A stretch of DNA of 12,377 bases. It comes from Chloroflexota bacterium. GTDB lineage: Bacteria > Chloroflexota > Dehalococcoidia > Dehalococcoidales > RBG-16-60-22. Shown here one piece after another: positions 1 through 6,626 of this stretch (positions are counted from its first letter, which is position 1; each line of letters starts with the position of its first letter). The position numbers and the translations under genes were made by a program. The stretch covers positions 1 through 12,377 of the forward strand of contig JACZSH010000031.1 in the NCBI GenBank assembly GCA_022574315.1, given 5' to 3'. The notes beneath the pieces are model-generated. The model had not been told where the DNA came from and made no database searches. It saw nothing but the letters and a program-made list of their open reading frames with translations.

Positions 1-2
1 AG

Positions 3-1268
3 CTGCGCATCGACACGGAGAGCGCGCCGCCGGAAAACCGGACCCTGGAGCATGAACTCAAGCAGTTGACCAACGAAGAAGAAGCCGCTTCCCAGCGGCA
101 GGACTACGAGCAGTCAGCCATACTGAAATCAAAGAGATTAAAACTGGAAGCCGAGTACGGGAAAGCGAAAGAGGACTGGCTGCAGCGGGAAAAAATCAGC
201 GAAACGGTCAGCCAGGAAACCATCGCCCAGCTCATATCCAGCTGGACCGGCATCCCGGTGTCACAGATGCTGGAAGGCGAGGCCGAAAAGTTGCTTCACA
301 TGGAAGACCGGATTCACGAGCGTTTAATCGACCAGGAGGAGGCAGTTTTCGCCATCTCCGAGGCTATCCGGAGAAGCCGTGCCGGGTTGAAGGACCCGAG
401 GCGGCCCATCGGCAGCTTTATCTTTCTCGGCCCGACCGGTGTCGGTAAGACCGAGCTGGCCCGGACCCTGGCCTGGTTCCTGTTTGACGACGAGAACGCC
501 ATGGTGCGGATGGACATGTCAGAGTACCAGGAAAAACATACCGTTTCCCGATTGGTCGGTGCTCCCCCGGGCTACGTCGGTTTCGAGGAAGGCGGCCAGC
601 TGACTGAGGCGGTCAGGCGGCGTCCTTACCGGGTTATCCTGCTCGATGAGATTGAGAAAGCACACCCGGACGTGTTCAACATCCTGCTCCAGCTGCTGGA
701 TGACGGCCGGTTGACGGACGGTCACGGCCGCACCGTGGACTTCAAGAACTGTGTCATCATCATGACCAGCAATGCCGGCGTGGAGCTCATCCAGCGCGAG
801 ACCGGCCTCGGCTTTGCCACCGCCCGGGACGAGGCAAAGACCCGAAAGCAGGGTTATGAAACGATGAAGGAAAAGGTGATGGCCGAGGTCAAGCGGACTT
901 TCCGCCCCGAGTTCCTGAACCGGCTGGACGAAATCATCGTCTTCCACGAACTATCCGAGGAGCAACTGGGAAGCATCGCCGAACTGATGATAAGCGACCT
1001 CCGGAAACGACTTGCCGAGCGTAAACTCGGTATCGAGCTCACTAAAAAGGCGAAGTCCTGGCTGGTCAGGGAGGGTTACGACCCGGCATTCGGAGCGCGC
1101 CCACTGCGCCGGGTAATCGAACGTTACGTGGAAAATCCCCTATCGAGCAAACTGCTGCGGGGTGAATTCAAAGAAGGCGATACGGTAAAAGTCAACGTCG
1201 GTGCCGACGGCCTGACGTTCAAAGCCGGGAAAAAAGCCAGAGCCGCCGCTTCCCCGGCGGAAGTATAA
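3..1268 (+). CDS. clpC: ClpC-type AAA+ unfoldase, C-terminal part (5' truncated)
   Basis: ATP-driven unfoldase that delivers proteins to the ClpP peptidase in the cytoplasm. The frame is open from base 3, so the N-terminal Clp repeats and first AAA domain lie outside the window; 421 residues are visible. In order: a UVR-like coiled segment (about residues 14-60 of the visible part), the linker with SWTGIPV, then the second AAA+ module with Walker A GPTGVGKT (about 143-150), Walker B VILLDE (211-216), sensor-1 TSN (255-257), arginine finger in FRPEFLNRLDE (about 307), and the C-terminal small domain with sensor-2 GARPLRR (364-370). The UVR segment and the AGLKDPRRPIGSFIFLGPTG stretch favour ClpC over ClpB. 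The TTG at 66 is internal, not the start. The end is intact, with an Ala-rich tail. No clear terminator separates it from the next gene, which has its own promoter-like signal. Confidence 0.93.
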   Translation: MRIDTESAPPENRTLEHELKQLTNEEEAASQRQDYEQSAILKSKRLKLEAEYGKAKEDWLQREKISETVSQETIAQLISSWTGIPVSQMLEGEAEKLLHMEDRIHERLIDQEEAVFAISEAIRRSRAGLKDPRRPIGSFIFLGPTGVGKTELARTLAWFLFDDENAMVRMDMSEYQEKHTVSRLVGAPPGYVGFEEGGQLTEAVRRRPYRVILLDEIEKAHPDVFNILLQLLDDGRLTDGHGRTVDFKNCVIIMTSNAGVELIQRETGLGFATARDEAKTRKQGYETMKEKVMAEVKRTFRPEFLNRLDEIIVFHELSEEQLGSIAELMISDLRKRLAERKLGIELTKKAKSWLVREGYDPAFGARPLRRVIERYVENPLSSKLLRGEFKEGDTVKVNVGADGLTFKAGKKARAAASPAEV

Positions 1269-1286
1269 GTTCACTGCTAATAAGCC

Positions 1287-1317
1287 TGGACATGCGCCTG
1301 GCGAGTTATGGTAGAAT
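1287..1317 (+). promoter_or_regulatory. Candidate extended -10 promoter of the DedA-like gene
   Basis: TGGTAGAAT at 1309-1317 is an extended -10 (TGn + TAGAAT). TGGACA at 1287-1292 is a possible -35, but the 19-bp spacing is long. Transcription would start near 1324, only about 5 bases before the ATG at 1329. Confidence 0.45.
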
Positions 1318-1328
1318 AGTACGATTTC

Positions 1329-1925
1329 ATGACAGGCTTGAAAAACAAGGGCTCGACCAGGACAGCCTATATCATGGGCATTGCTGGCGTCGTGGCGACG
1401 CTGCTGATGGCGGCGTCGGTGGTTTATTACTGGGATTGGGTGCAGAGGCTAGAAGGTTACGGCTACGTAGGCGCTTTTATCATCAGTATCCTCGGCGGGG
1501 CCACCATCATCGTTCCGGTGCCCATGCTGGCGATAGTTTTCGCCCTCGGCGGCGTCTTAAAATACACCTGGCTACTCGGTATCGTGGCCGGTCTCGGGGA
1601 GACATTCGGCGCCCTGACCATCTACATGACCGGTTATGGCGGTGGAGCGGCGCTCTATCGCAGCCGGCATGGCCGGATACAGGCTGCCTACCTGCGCCTG
1701 ATGGGCCTGATGGAGAGAAGAGGCTCGCTGACACTATTCATACTGGCTTCCGTGCTTAATCCGTTTTTCTACCCGGCCGCCCTGGCCGCCGGCGCCCTGA
1801 GGTTCGGGGTAAAAAAGTACTTCCTTATCTGCTGGGCAGGCAAGACCATCAAGGGTTTTACCGTGGCCTATGCCGGCTACTGGGGACTGCGCGGTCTGCT
1901 CAGAATGCTGGGAGCGCCTATTTAA
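1329..1925 (+). CDS. DedA/VTT-domain (YqaA-like) inner-membrane protein
   Basis: Polytopic membrane protein of 198 aa in the DedA / SNARE-associated (VTT) superfamily, whose better-known members act as lipid-carrier flippases or in membrane homeostasis. Hydrophobic segments lie at about 14-34, 45-75, 80-103, 134-156 and 164-192. Family marks are the small-residue motif GLGETFGALTIYMTGYGGG (88-106) and the re-entrant, Pro-containing SVLNPFFYPAALAAGAL stretch (141-157). An in-frame stop at 1317 limits how far upstream the start can be. The chosen ATG has no Shine-Dalgarno sequence and sits just after an extended -10, which suggests leaderless or near-leaderless translation; Met16 is the alternative start. 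It is convergent with the cyclophilin gene, with 2 bp between the stop codons. The transported substrate is unknown. Confidence 0.8.
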   Translation: MTGLKNKGSTRTAYIMGIAGVVATLLMAASVVYYWDWVQRLEGYGYVGAFIISILGGATIIVPVPMLAIVFALGGVLKYTWLLGIVAGLGETFGALTIYMTGYGGGAALYRSRHGRIQAAYLRLMGLMERRGSLTLFILASVLNPFFYPAALAAGALRFGVKKYFLICWAGKTIKGFTVAYAGYWGLRGLLRMLGAPI

Positions 1926-1927
1926 GC

Positions 1928-2599
1928 TCAATTTTCCGCGATGGTTATCCGGATTATGCGGTCGCCCTCAAATTGAGGATTCTGGTTCGGGTCCCTCGGT
2001 GTCAGATTGTTGAGAACGTCCGTTCCCTCTATCAGCCGCCCGAATACCGAATGCAGGCCGTCAAGCCCGGGCTGAGAGGTAAAGGTAATAAAAAACTGGC
2101 TGCCGTTGGTGTTGGCACCGGCATTAGCCATTGACAGTGTCCCGGCTTCGTGCTTGTGCTCGGAAAACTCATCGCCAAACTTATAACCGGCGTCACCCCT
2201 GCCCGTCCCGGTGGGGTCGCCTCCCTGCACCATAAAGCCGGGGATTACCCGGTGGAACGTTGAGCCATCATAAAAGCCTTCACGGGCCAGAAAGACAAAG
2301 TTATTCACCGTTTTCGGCACATCAGCGGCGAACAGTTCCAGTACCAGGTTCCCCTTTTCCGTTTCGATAGTGGCGATATACTGCTTGCTGGTATCAATCA
2401 TCATTTCCGGCGGCGAGTCATATTTCTTCGGTTTTGCTGCCGGCTCCGGTGCGGGAGACGGGGATGGCGCCGGTGCGAGGGACGGAGACGGCGGTGGGAC
2501 TGGCTCCGGAGTCGAACTGCCACAGGCCACGCCCAGCAGGCCAACCATAACCATCATCAAAACGATACTTGCCGCGCGGGGTAGTGTTCGGGTCAACAT
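1928..2599 (-). CDS. Cyclophilin-type peptidyl-prolyl isomerase, predicted lipoprotein
   Basis: Catalyses cis-trans isomerisation of Xaa-Pro bonds, predicted on the outer face of the cytoplasmic membrane. The 223-aa protein has a signal peptide (1-25) ending in GVAC, giving lipid-anchored Cys26. This is a weak lipobox, because position -3 is Gly. A Pro/Ala/Ser linker follows (about 31-58), then a cyclophilin domain (74-223) with FHRVIPGFMVQGGD (116-128, catalytic Arg117), GTLSMANAGANTNGSQFFIT (153-172) and VFGRLIEG. The Trp that lines the active site and binds cyclosporin in many cyclophilins is Gly178 (QPGLDG). The start was chosen at 2599 because GGGAGG precedes it by 5 bases; a longer frame upstream to 2671 would lack a signal peptide at its N-terminus and overlaps the promoter. 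Confidence 0.9.
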   Translation of the reverse strand: MLTRTLPRAASIVLMMVMVGLLGVACGSSTPEPVPPPSPSLAPAPSPSPAPEPAAKPKKYDSPPEMMIDTSKQYIATIETEKGNLVLELFAADVPKTVNNFVFLAREGFYDGSTFHRVIPGFMVQGGDPTGTGRGDAGYKFGDEFSEHKHEAGTLSMANAGANTNGSQFFITFTSQPGLDGLHSVFGRLIEGTDVLNNLTPRDPNQNPQFEGDRIIRITIAEN

Positions 2600-2642
2600 A
2601 GTTTCCTCCCTTATCTGCCAAACATGAAATAATCTTGTCCCG

Positions 2643-2671
2643 ATTTTAGCGCACTTACCGGTAATAAGCAA
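2643..2671 (-). promoter_or_regulatory. Sigma70-type promoter for the cyclophilin gene
   Basis: Read on the minus strand: TTGCTT (2671-2666), a 17-bp spacer, TAAAAT (2648-2643). This predicts transcription starting near 2636 and a leader of about 37 bases before the ATG at 2599. Confidence 0.6.
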
Positions 2672-2710
2672 TCACCGTGACCACCGGCTCGCCTTATACC
2701 CGCCGCCGGT

Positions 2711-2746
2711 TATAAAATAGGTTGTCCCCGCAGGAGGGTGAAAATG
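2711..2746 (+). promoter_or_regulatory. -10 element, strong RBS and ATG out of frame with the small gene
   Basis: TATAAAAT at 2711-2718 is a good -10 with no convincing -35. It is followed by AGGAGGG (2732-2738) and, 5 bases later, ATG at 2744. Transcription would start near 2725, downstream of the only upstream in-frame start (TTG 2722). This supports ATG 2744 as the real initiation codon although it is in the wrong frame. Confidence 0.5.
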
Positions 2747-3006
2747 ACCCTGGGAGACAAACTGAAAAAGCGGAAACCATAATCAGTGAAGTTGAAAATT
2801 TGGCCGGTGAGGATACCCTGAATACCGCCAGATATCAGGAAATCATGGCCGGACTTGGTCAGGCAGATGCCATACTGCACCGGATTATGAACGACTATGC
2901 CACCGGAGAAGCCAGTTTATCCGTCTCCCGGGTCTACCTTGCCTCAAAGCTGCTGGAGAGACTACACCGGGCAAGGCACCACCTACCCTCCCGTTTCCAG
3001 AAATAG
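2722..3006 (+). CDS. Small unrecognised helical protein, probable frameshift near its 5' end
   Basis: No family recognised. The open frame from TTG 2722 gives 94 aa, rich in charged and helix-forming residues, with no signal peptide or membrane segment and a basic C-terminus (LLERLHRARHHLP). The TTG has no ribosome-binding site. A strong RBS and ATG lie at 2732-2746 in another frame, which reads MTLGDKLKKRKP and stops at 2782. Adding one A to the A5 run at 2765-2769 joins that start to the long frame, giving MTLGDKLKKAETIISEVEN and onward, about 87 aa. Explanations are a homopolymer sequencing or assembly error, a true frameshift mutation, or -1 slippage at G AAA AAG (2764-2770). A weak hairpin (ACGGG 3039-3043 / CCCGT 3062-3066) with a pyrimidine-rich tail follows the stop and may act as a terminator. 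Confidence 0.5.
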   Translation: MSPQEGENDPGRQTEKAETIISEVENLAGEDTLNTARYQEIMAGLGQADAILHRIMNDYATGEASLSVSRVYLASKLLERLHRARHHLPSRFQK

Positions 3007-3082
3007 TAAAACCAGAAGTCCGGGAGAAAGCACCTGCCACGGGCACCGCCAGACTTGCCTTCCCGTCTCTTTTCTGCTAGAT

Positions 3083-3088
3083 TATACT
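3083..3088 (+). promoter_or_regulatory. -10 element of the tRNA-Ala gene
   Basis: TATACT lies 10 bases before the mature tRNA 5' end, at the right distance for a start near 3095. No good -35 was found at 17 bp; TTGCCT (3055-3060) is 22 bp away. Confidence 0.4.
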
Positions 3089-3097
3089 GGTACCGAC

Positions 3098-3173
3098 GGG
3101 GCTGTAGTTCAGCTGGGAGAACGTTTGACTGGCAGTCAAAAGGTCGAGGGTTCGAGTCCCTCCAGCTCCACCA
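3098..3173 (+). tRNA. tRNA-Ala (anticodon GGC), CCA encoded
   Basis: Full cloverleaf by hand. Acceptor stem 3098-3104 / 3163-3169, including the G3-U70 wobble pair that identifies alanine tRNAs; D stem GTTC/GAAC (3107-3110 / 3119-3122); anticodon stem TTTGA/TCAAA (3124-3128 / 3136-3140) with loop CTGGCAG and anticodon GGC at 3131-3133; five-base variable loop 3141-3145; T stem GAGGG/CCCTC with loop TTCGAGT (3151-3157); discriminator A3170 and encoded CCA at 3171-3173. It reads Ala codons GCC and GCU. No duplicated 3' end is seen nearby, so there is no sign of an integrated element. Confidence 0.97.
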
Positions 3174-3197
3174 GCATATATCAGCCGAATGTTCTCC

Positions 3198-4361
3198 TTA
3201 GCCAATACGCGGCGGCTGGGCCACCGGCGCCGAGGGGATTACCTTCCCCGCCTTCACCACCAAAACCGGTGATACCAGTTCGGTAACTCGCAGCGTCTCC
3301 GGTACGGAATCGGCTAATTCCCAGGTGCCGGAGAGTATCTCCAGCACGGAAACATCGGCGTCCATGCCGGGTTTGAGGCTTCCCTTCCGGTCTTCAATCC
3401 GCAGGGCGCGGGCGGAATTGATAGTCGTCATCTCTATCATCTGCTTTATGTCAAGTCCAAGCGCCAGGAACTTTGACATGGTCACCGTCAGGCCGTACAC
3501 CAGGGTAGTCAGCGACGGTAAGACGACATCGGTGCTCAGGGTGGTGGGCATTATACCCTGCGCCATGCCCTTCCGGGCGACCTCGAAGCTGAGATTATTA
3601 CGGCCGTTGGCGATATCCAGCACCACCCCCCGCTCCGCCGCCGCCCGCAGCTCCGGCATCACGCTACCGTCTTCGAGCAGGATACTGCCCATATTCCCGG
3701 TAAAAACGTGGCTCAGGATGTCACCGGATTCCATCAGGGGCAGGAACTCCCGGGTCAACGTCGGCGATACCTGCCTCTTGAGGTCGCCGATGTGTATCAT
3801 AATCGGCAGCCCGAACTTCCCGGCGGTCTCTTTGGCCATCTCCACCACTTTCACACCGGCGCTGGCTACGATATTTCCCACCAGGCGCAGCTTGACGCCT
3901 TTTATCAGGCCGGGGTGAGCGCCGATAACCGCGGCGGTGGCTTCAAGGTCGATTTCTTCCCAGTCCCTTATCTCGGGCATGATGCTCAGTCCCTGGGAAC
4001 CCAGGTGAAGGAAGCAGAAGACCGTGGTGCGGGCGGCCGGGATGACGTACTTAGGCAGACCGCCAAAGATAGCCTGGCCGGCGCTGCCGGCATCCACCAC
4101 CGTGGTCACCCCCTGCTTAACGCCGGCGTCGTCAGGAAGGAGACCGTCCGGAACTCCACCGTCATAACAGTGGCAGTGCAAATCGATAAGGCCCGGAGTG
4201 ACTATCTTACCGGCAGCATCGATTACTTTCCGGCACTCCATGGCCGGGATTTCATCAGCCACCAGGGCTATTTTATCCCCGCTGACGGCAACATCCCTCT
4301 TTCCATCCAGGCCCTGCGCCGGGTCAATCACCCGTCCGCCTTTAATAAGCACATCGTACAT
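3198..4361 (-). CDS. Amidohydrolase/deacetylase-family metallohydrolase
   Basis: Metal-dependent hydrolase of the amidohydrolase superfamily (dihydroorotase/EF_0837-like branch), 387 aa, cytoplasmic. Likely metal ligands: HxH in PGLIDLHCHCYDGG (His62, His64), a candidate carboxylated Lys in LIKGVKLRL (Lys154 or Lys157), His190 in PIMIHIGD, His218 in LSHVFTG, and Asp278 in LSTDV. The N-terminal beta sandwich (MYDVLIKGGRVIDP) and the C-terminal GSLKPGMDADVSVLE return strand are typical. The start at 4361 was chosen because GGAGG lies 5 bases upstream; the longer frame to 4418 adds 19 unlike residues. It is probably the last gene of the three-gene minus-strand unit, 122 bp after the SDR, with a hairpin in the gap. 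The family hydrolyses cyclic amides or N-acyl compounds; the substrate cannot be named. Confidence 0.85.
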   Translation of the reverse strand: MYDVLIKGGRVIDPAQGLDGKRDVAVSGDKIALVADEIPAMECRKVIDAAGKIVTPGLIDLHCHCYDGGVPDGLLPDDAGVKQGVTTVVDAGSAGQAIFGGLPKYVIPAARTTVFCFLHLGSQGLSIMPEIRDWEEIDLEATAAVIGAHPGLIKGVKLRLVGNIVASAGVKVVEMAKETAGKFGLPIMIHIGDLKRQVSPTLTREFLPLMESGDILSHVFTGNMGSILLEDGSVMPELRAAAERGVVLDIANGRNNLSFEVARKGMAQGIMPTTLSTDVVLPSLTTLVYGLTVTMSKFLALGLDIKQMIEMTTINSARALRIEDRKGSLKPGMDADVSVLEILSGTWELADSVPETLRVTELVSPVLVVKAGKVIPSAPVAQPPRIG

Positions 4362-4444
4362 GATAACCTCCATTATACTCGTGGTAGCCTGACGTTTATC
4401 CGGTTGACGGCGGGACAACTCCCTGAGAGATATGCCGGTACCGT

Positions 4445-4475
4445 CAGCCGATAGCGTACTTCCGAATATCGGCTG
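4445..4475. repeat. 9-bp perfect inverted repeat between SDR and amidohydrolase genes
   Basis: CAGCCGATA (4445-4453) and TATCGGCTG (4467-4475) with a 13-base loop. On the minus-strand transcript it lies 9-39 bases after the SDR stop codon. No T-tract follows, so it looks more like an mRNA stability or processing hairpin than a classical terminator. Confidence 0.55.
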
Positions 4476-4483
4476 CCTCCCGG

Positions 4484-5332
4484 TTAATGTGCCGTCAGCC
4501 GGCCACCGTTGATATTAATGCTCTGCCCGGTAATAAAGCTGGATTCTTCCGAGCAGAGGAACATGACGGCGCTGGCCAGTTCTTCCGGCTTGCCGAGCCT
4601 GCCCAGGGGGATGAACGGCAGCACATCCGAGTGCACCCTTTTCTCCGCCTCGGCCAGGTCAATCCCTTCCCGGCGCGCCAGCTCCACAGTTTCAGTGCGC
4701 TTGCTCATCTCGGTCAGAAACCGGCCGGGGGCAAGGGCGTTAACCCTGATATTATAGGGCCCCAGCTCAATGGCCATCACCTGGGTCAGTCCGTTGACGC
4801 CGAATTTTGAGGCGGAGTAGGCGGCGACATTGGCCATACCCATCTTGCCGGCCACTGAAGAGATATTCACGATAGCGCCGCCGTCACCGCGTTCCACCAT
4901 GTGCCGTGCCACCGCCTGGCCGCAGAAAAACACCCCGTCAAGGTTGGTGGCCATGACCCGGTGCCAGTCTTCCTCCGCGAGTTCAATCACCGGTGACCAG
5001 ATGATGACGCCCGCATTGGCGACCAGGAAATCGATACGGCCGAACTCGGCGAGGGCTTTAGCCACCATTTCCTGGGCCTGGATACGGTCACTGATATCGG
5101 CGGTCACGGCCAGTCCCCGGGTACCCAGCGCCTCTATTTCCCCGACGACGCTTTCCAGCCCCTTCCAACCGGCCTGCTTTTCCTCCTCCGGAAATTGCTC
5201 CGGTGGGCGATACCGACCGTGTACCACTACGTCGGCGCCTTCGGCGGCAAAACGGGTGGCGATGGCGCAGCCGAAACCACGCTGGCGCGCGGCACCGGTG
5301 ACCAGGGCCACCTTACCCTTAAATTTATACAT
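4484..5332 (-). CDS. Short-chain dehydrogenase/reductase (SDR), classical type
   Basis: NAD(P)-dependent oxidoreductase interconverting an alcohol and a carbonyl, 282 aa, cytoplasmic. Visible motifs: cofactor-binding TGAARQRGFGCAIA (12-25), Asp79 in TADIS, NAG (106-108), Asn130 in MATNLDG, catalytic Ser159 in NISSVAG, and Tyr172/Lys176 in AAYSASK. The C-terminal FITGQSININGG is the usual family ending. An insertion at about 41-60, right after HGR in the cofactor-selecting loop, and an Asp/Glu-rich helical insert at about 211-236 are longer than in minimal SDRs. ATG 5332 is preceded by GGAGG at 5 bases; an in-frame GTG two codons earlier overlaps the space between RBS and start and is less likely. 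Only 32 bp separate it from the dehydrogenase gene upstream, so co-transcription is likely. Substrate unknown. Confidence 0.9.
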   Translation of the reverse strand: MYKFKGKVALVTGAARQRGFGCAIATRFAAEGADVVVHGRYRPPEQFPEEEKQAGWKGLESVVGEIEALGTRGLAVTADISDRIQAQEMVAKALAEFGRIDFLVANAGVIIWSPVIELAEEDWHRVMATNLDGVFFCGQAVARHMVERGDGGAIVNISSVAGKMGMANVAAYSASKFGVNGLTQVMAIELGPYNIRVNALAPGRFLTEMSKRTETVELARREGIDLAEAEKRVHSDVLPFIPLGRLGKPEELASAVMFLCSEESSFITGQSININGGRLTAH

Positions 5333-5364
5333 TGTCACCTCCGGTTAACACCCTGGTCAGGCTC

Positions 5365-6375
5365 TTATTCCCTGACCAGGTCAATTTTAGGCTTGACTCC
5401 GCTGTTTACCACGTTCCTGGGCCACTTCCCGCTGACCACCCGGGCGGCCTCCTGTCCGACGCTCCTGGCCAGTCGACGGAACGAAGCGTCCGAGAAAGAA
5501 GCCGAGTGCGGCAGGGCAATCACGTTATCCATCTTGAGCAGCGGGTTATCCGGGTCGACCGGCTCCTGCTCGAAGACATCCAGACCGGCACCGGCAATCT
5601 GCTTTTCCAGCAACGCCTTTATCAGCGCCGGTTCATCGATTACCGAGCCGCGGGCAGTATTAATAATGTAGGCACTCGATTTCATCTGCTTGAACTCTTT
5701 TTCACCGAGCAGGTGACGGGTGTCCGCATTTAAGAAAGTGTGCACCGAAACATAGTCCGATTCCTGGAGCAGTGCTTCCAGGCTCACCAGGGTTATCCCG
5801 CATTCCTCGGTTAGCGACTTGTCCACGAATGGGTCGGCGCCGATAACGCGCAGGTCAAAGCATTGCGCCTTACGAGCCACCCGCCGCCCGATGTTGCCGC
5901 AGCCAATCAGCCCGAGCGTCTGTCCCCAGATTGAACCCATCGGTGCCTGGGCGGCTTTACACTCCTCCCAGCGGCCCGCTTTCACGCCCCGGTCCATAAA
6001 AATAAACTTCTTGGCGCAGGCCAGCAGCAGGGCGATGGCATGGTTGGAGACTTCCTCAAAACAAAAGTCGGGGACGTTGACCACCAGAATACCGTTGTCG
6101 GTGGCTGCCGCCAGGTCAACCGTGTCATAACCGATACCGTAGCGCACGATTGCCTGGCACCGGGGGAGCGCTTCCATCACCCGCCGGGTTATCCGGGAGA
6201 AGACTACCAGCAAGACCCGTGCCTCCCCGGCCACCTTGATGATATCGTCTTCGGTAAGGCAGTTACCTTCGATAACCTCCGCCCCTACCCGGGAAAGTTC
6301 CTCGATTTCTTCGGACATGGGTATGCCCCCACTCATCACGTCGGTACGCACCACTAATATTGTGTTATCAGTCAA
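5365..6375 (-). CDS. D-2-hydroxyacid dehydrogenase, CtBP-like (SerA superfamily)
   Basis: NAD-dependent oxidoreductase for D-2-hydroxyacids/2-ketoacids, 336 aa. The catalytic domain surrounds a Rossmann fold: GLIGCGNIGRRVARKA (155-170), Asp181 at the end of the second strand (NAD preference), catalytic Arg242 in NTARGSVIDE, Glu271 in DVFEQEP, and His290 in LPHSASFSD. The HSASFSD form of the His motif resembles the bacterial 'C-terminal binding protein' subgroup rather than SerA, and no ACT domain is present. The start is TTG at 6375, supported by GGAG about 8 bases upstream and two promoters further up; the next ATG would remove 13 residues including part of strand 1. It is the first gene of the probable operon with the SDR and amidohydrolase. 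The true substrate cannot be read from sequence. Confidence 0.9.
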   Translation of the reverse strand: MTDNTILVVRTDVMSGGIPMSEEIEELSRVGAEVIEGNCLTEDDIIKVAGEARVLLVVFSRITRRVMEALPRCQAIVRYGIGYDTVDLAAATDNGILVVNVPDFCFEEVSNHAIALLLACAKKFIFMDRGVKAGRWEECKAAQAPMGSIWGQTLGLIGCGNIGRRVARKAQCFDLRVIGADPFVDKSLTEECGITLVSLEALLQESDYVSVHTFLNADTRHLLGEKEFKQMKSSAYIINTARGSVIDEPALIKALLEKQIAGAGLDVFEQEPVDPDNPLLKMDNVIALPHSASFSDASFRRLARSVGQEAARVVSGKWPRNVVNSGVKPKIDLVRE

Positions 6376-6409
6376 TTTATTTCTCCTCCCTGATTTATCT
6401 CCGCTCCGA

Positions 6410-6439
6410 ATTGTAAACTGACGCCAAAAGCAATGTCAA
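6410..6439 (-). promoter_or_regulatory. Proximal promoter of the dehydrogenase-SDR-amidohydrolase unit
   Basis: On the minus strand: consensus TTGACA (6439-6434), 18-bp spacer, TACAAT (6415-6410). The predicted start is near 6403, giving a leader of roughly 28 bases with GGGAGGAG before the TTG codon. Confidence 0.7.
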
Positions 6440-6457
6440 TTTTACGGTACTGCCAGA

Positions 6458-6487
6458 ATTATAGCCAAAAACTACCCCGCCTGTAAA
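6458..6487 (-). promoter_or_regulatory. Distal tandem promoter of the same unit
   Basis: On the minus strand: TTTACA (6487-6482, 5 of 6 consensus bases), 18-bp spacer, consensus TATAAT (6463-6458). It lies 48 bp upstream of the proximal promoter and points the same way. Confidence 0.55.
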
Positions 6488-6523
6488 ACGGCGTTCTGCC
6501 CGCTCGAAGTTTTAGGGGATGGT

Positions 6524-6552
6524 TTGCCTTTCGGCAAGCAGCGGGGTAAAAT
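6524..6552 (+). promoter_or_regulatory. Promoter of the flavin oxidoreductase gene with a dyad over the -35
   Basis: TTGCCT (6524-6529), 17-bp spacer, TAAAAT (6547-6552). The -35 forms the left arm of a dyad, TTGCC-TTTC-GGCAA (6524-6537), which could be an operator half-site pair. Predicted start near 6559, leader about 68 bases. Confidence 0.55.
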
Positions 6553-6626
6553 ACTCTGTAAACAGATGGGCCAGACCGCCCAGAACGAGCCACCACCGAA
6601 TTTCACCCGTTAAGGAGGCAGCCACC

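Noticed and set aside
3098..3173. tRNA-Ala as an attachment site for an integrated element
   Set aside because: No integrase gene and no repeated tRNA 3' end in the window; flanking genes look like ordinary chromosome.
3708..4454. 248-aa plus-strand ORF across the amidohydrolase gene
   Set aside because: Antisense shadow; the opposite frame carries HxH, Lys, His, His, Asp ligands and a good RBS.
6519..6626. N-terminal extension of the flavoenzyme from 6519
   Set aside because: The extension overlaps the promoter, has no RBS at its start, and precedes the normal family N-terminus at 6627, which has AAGGAGG.
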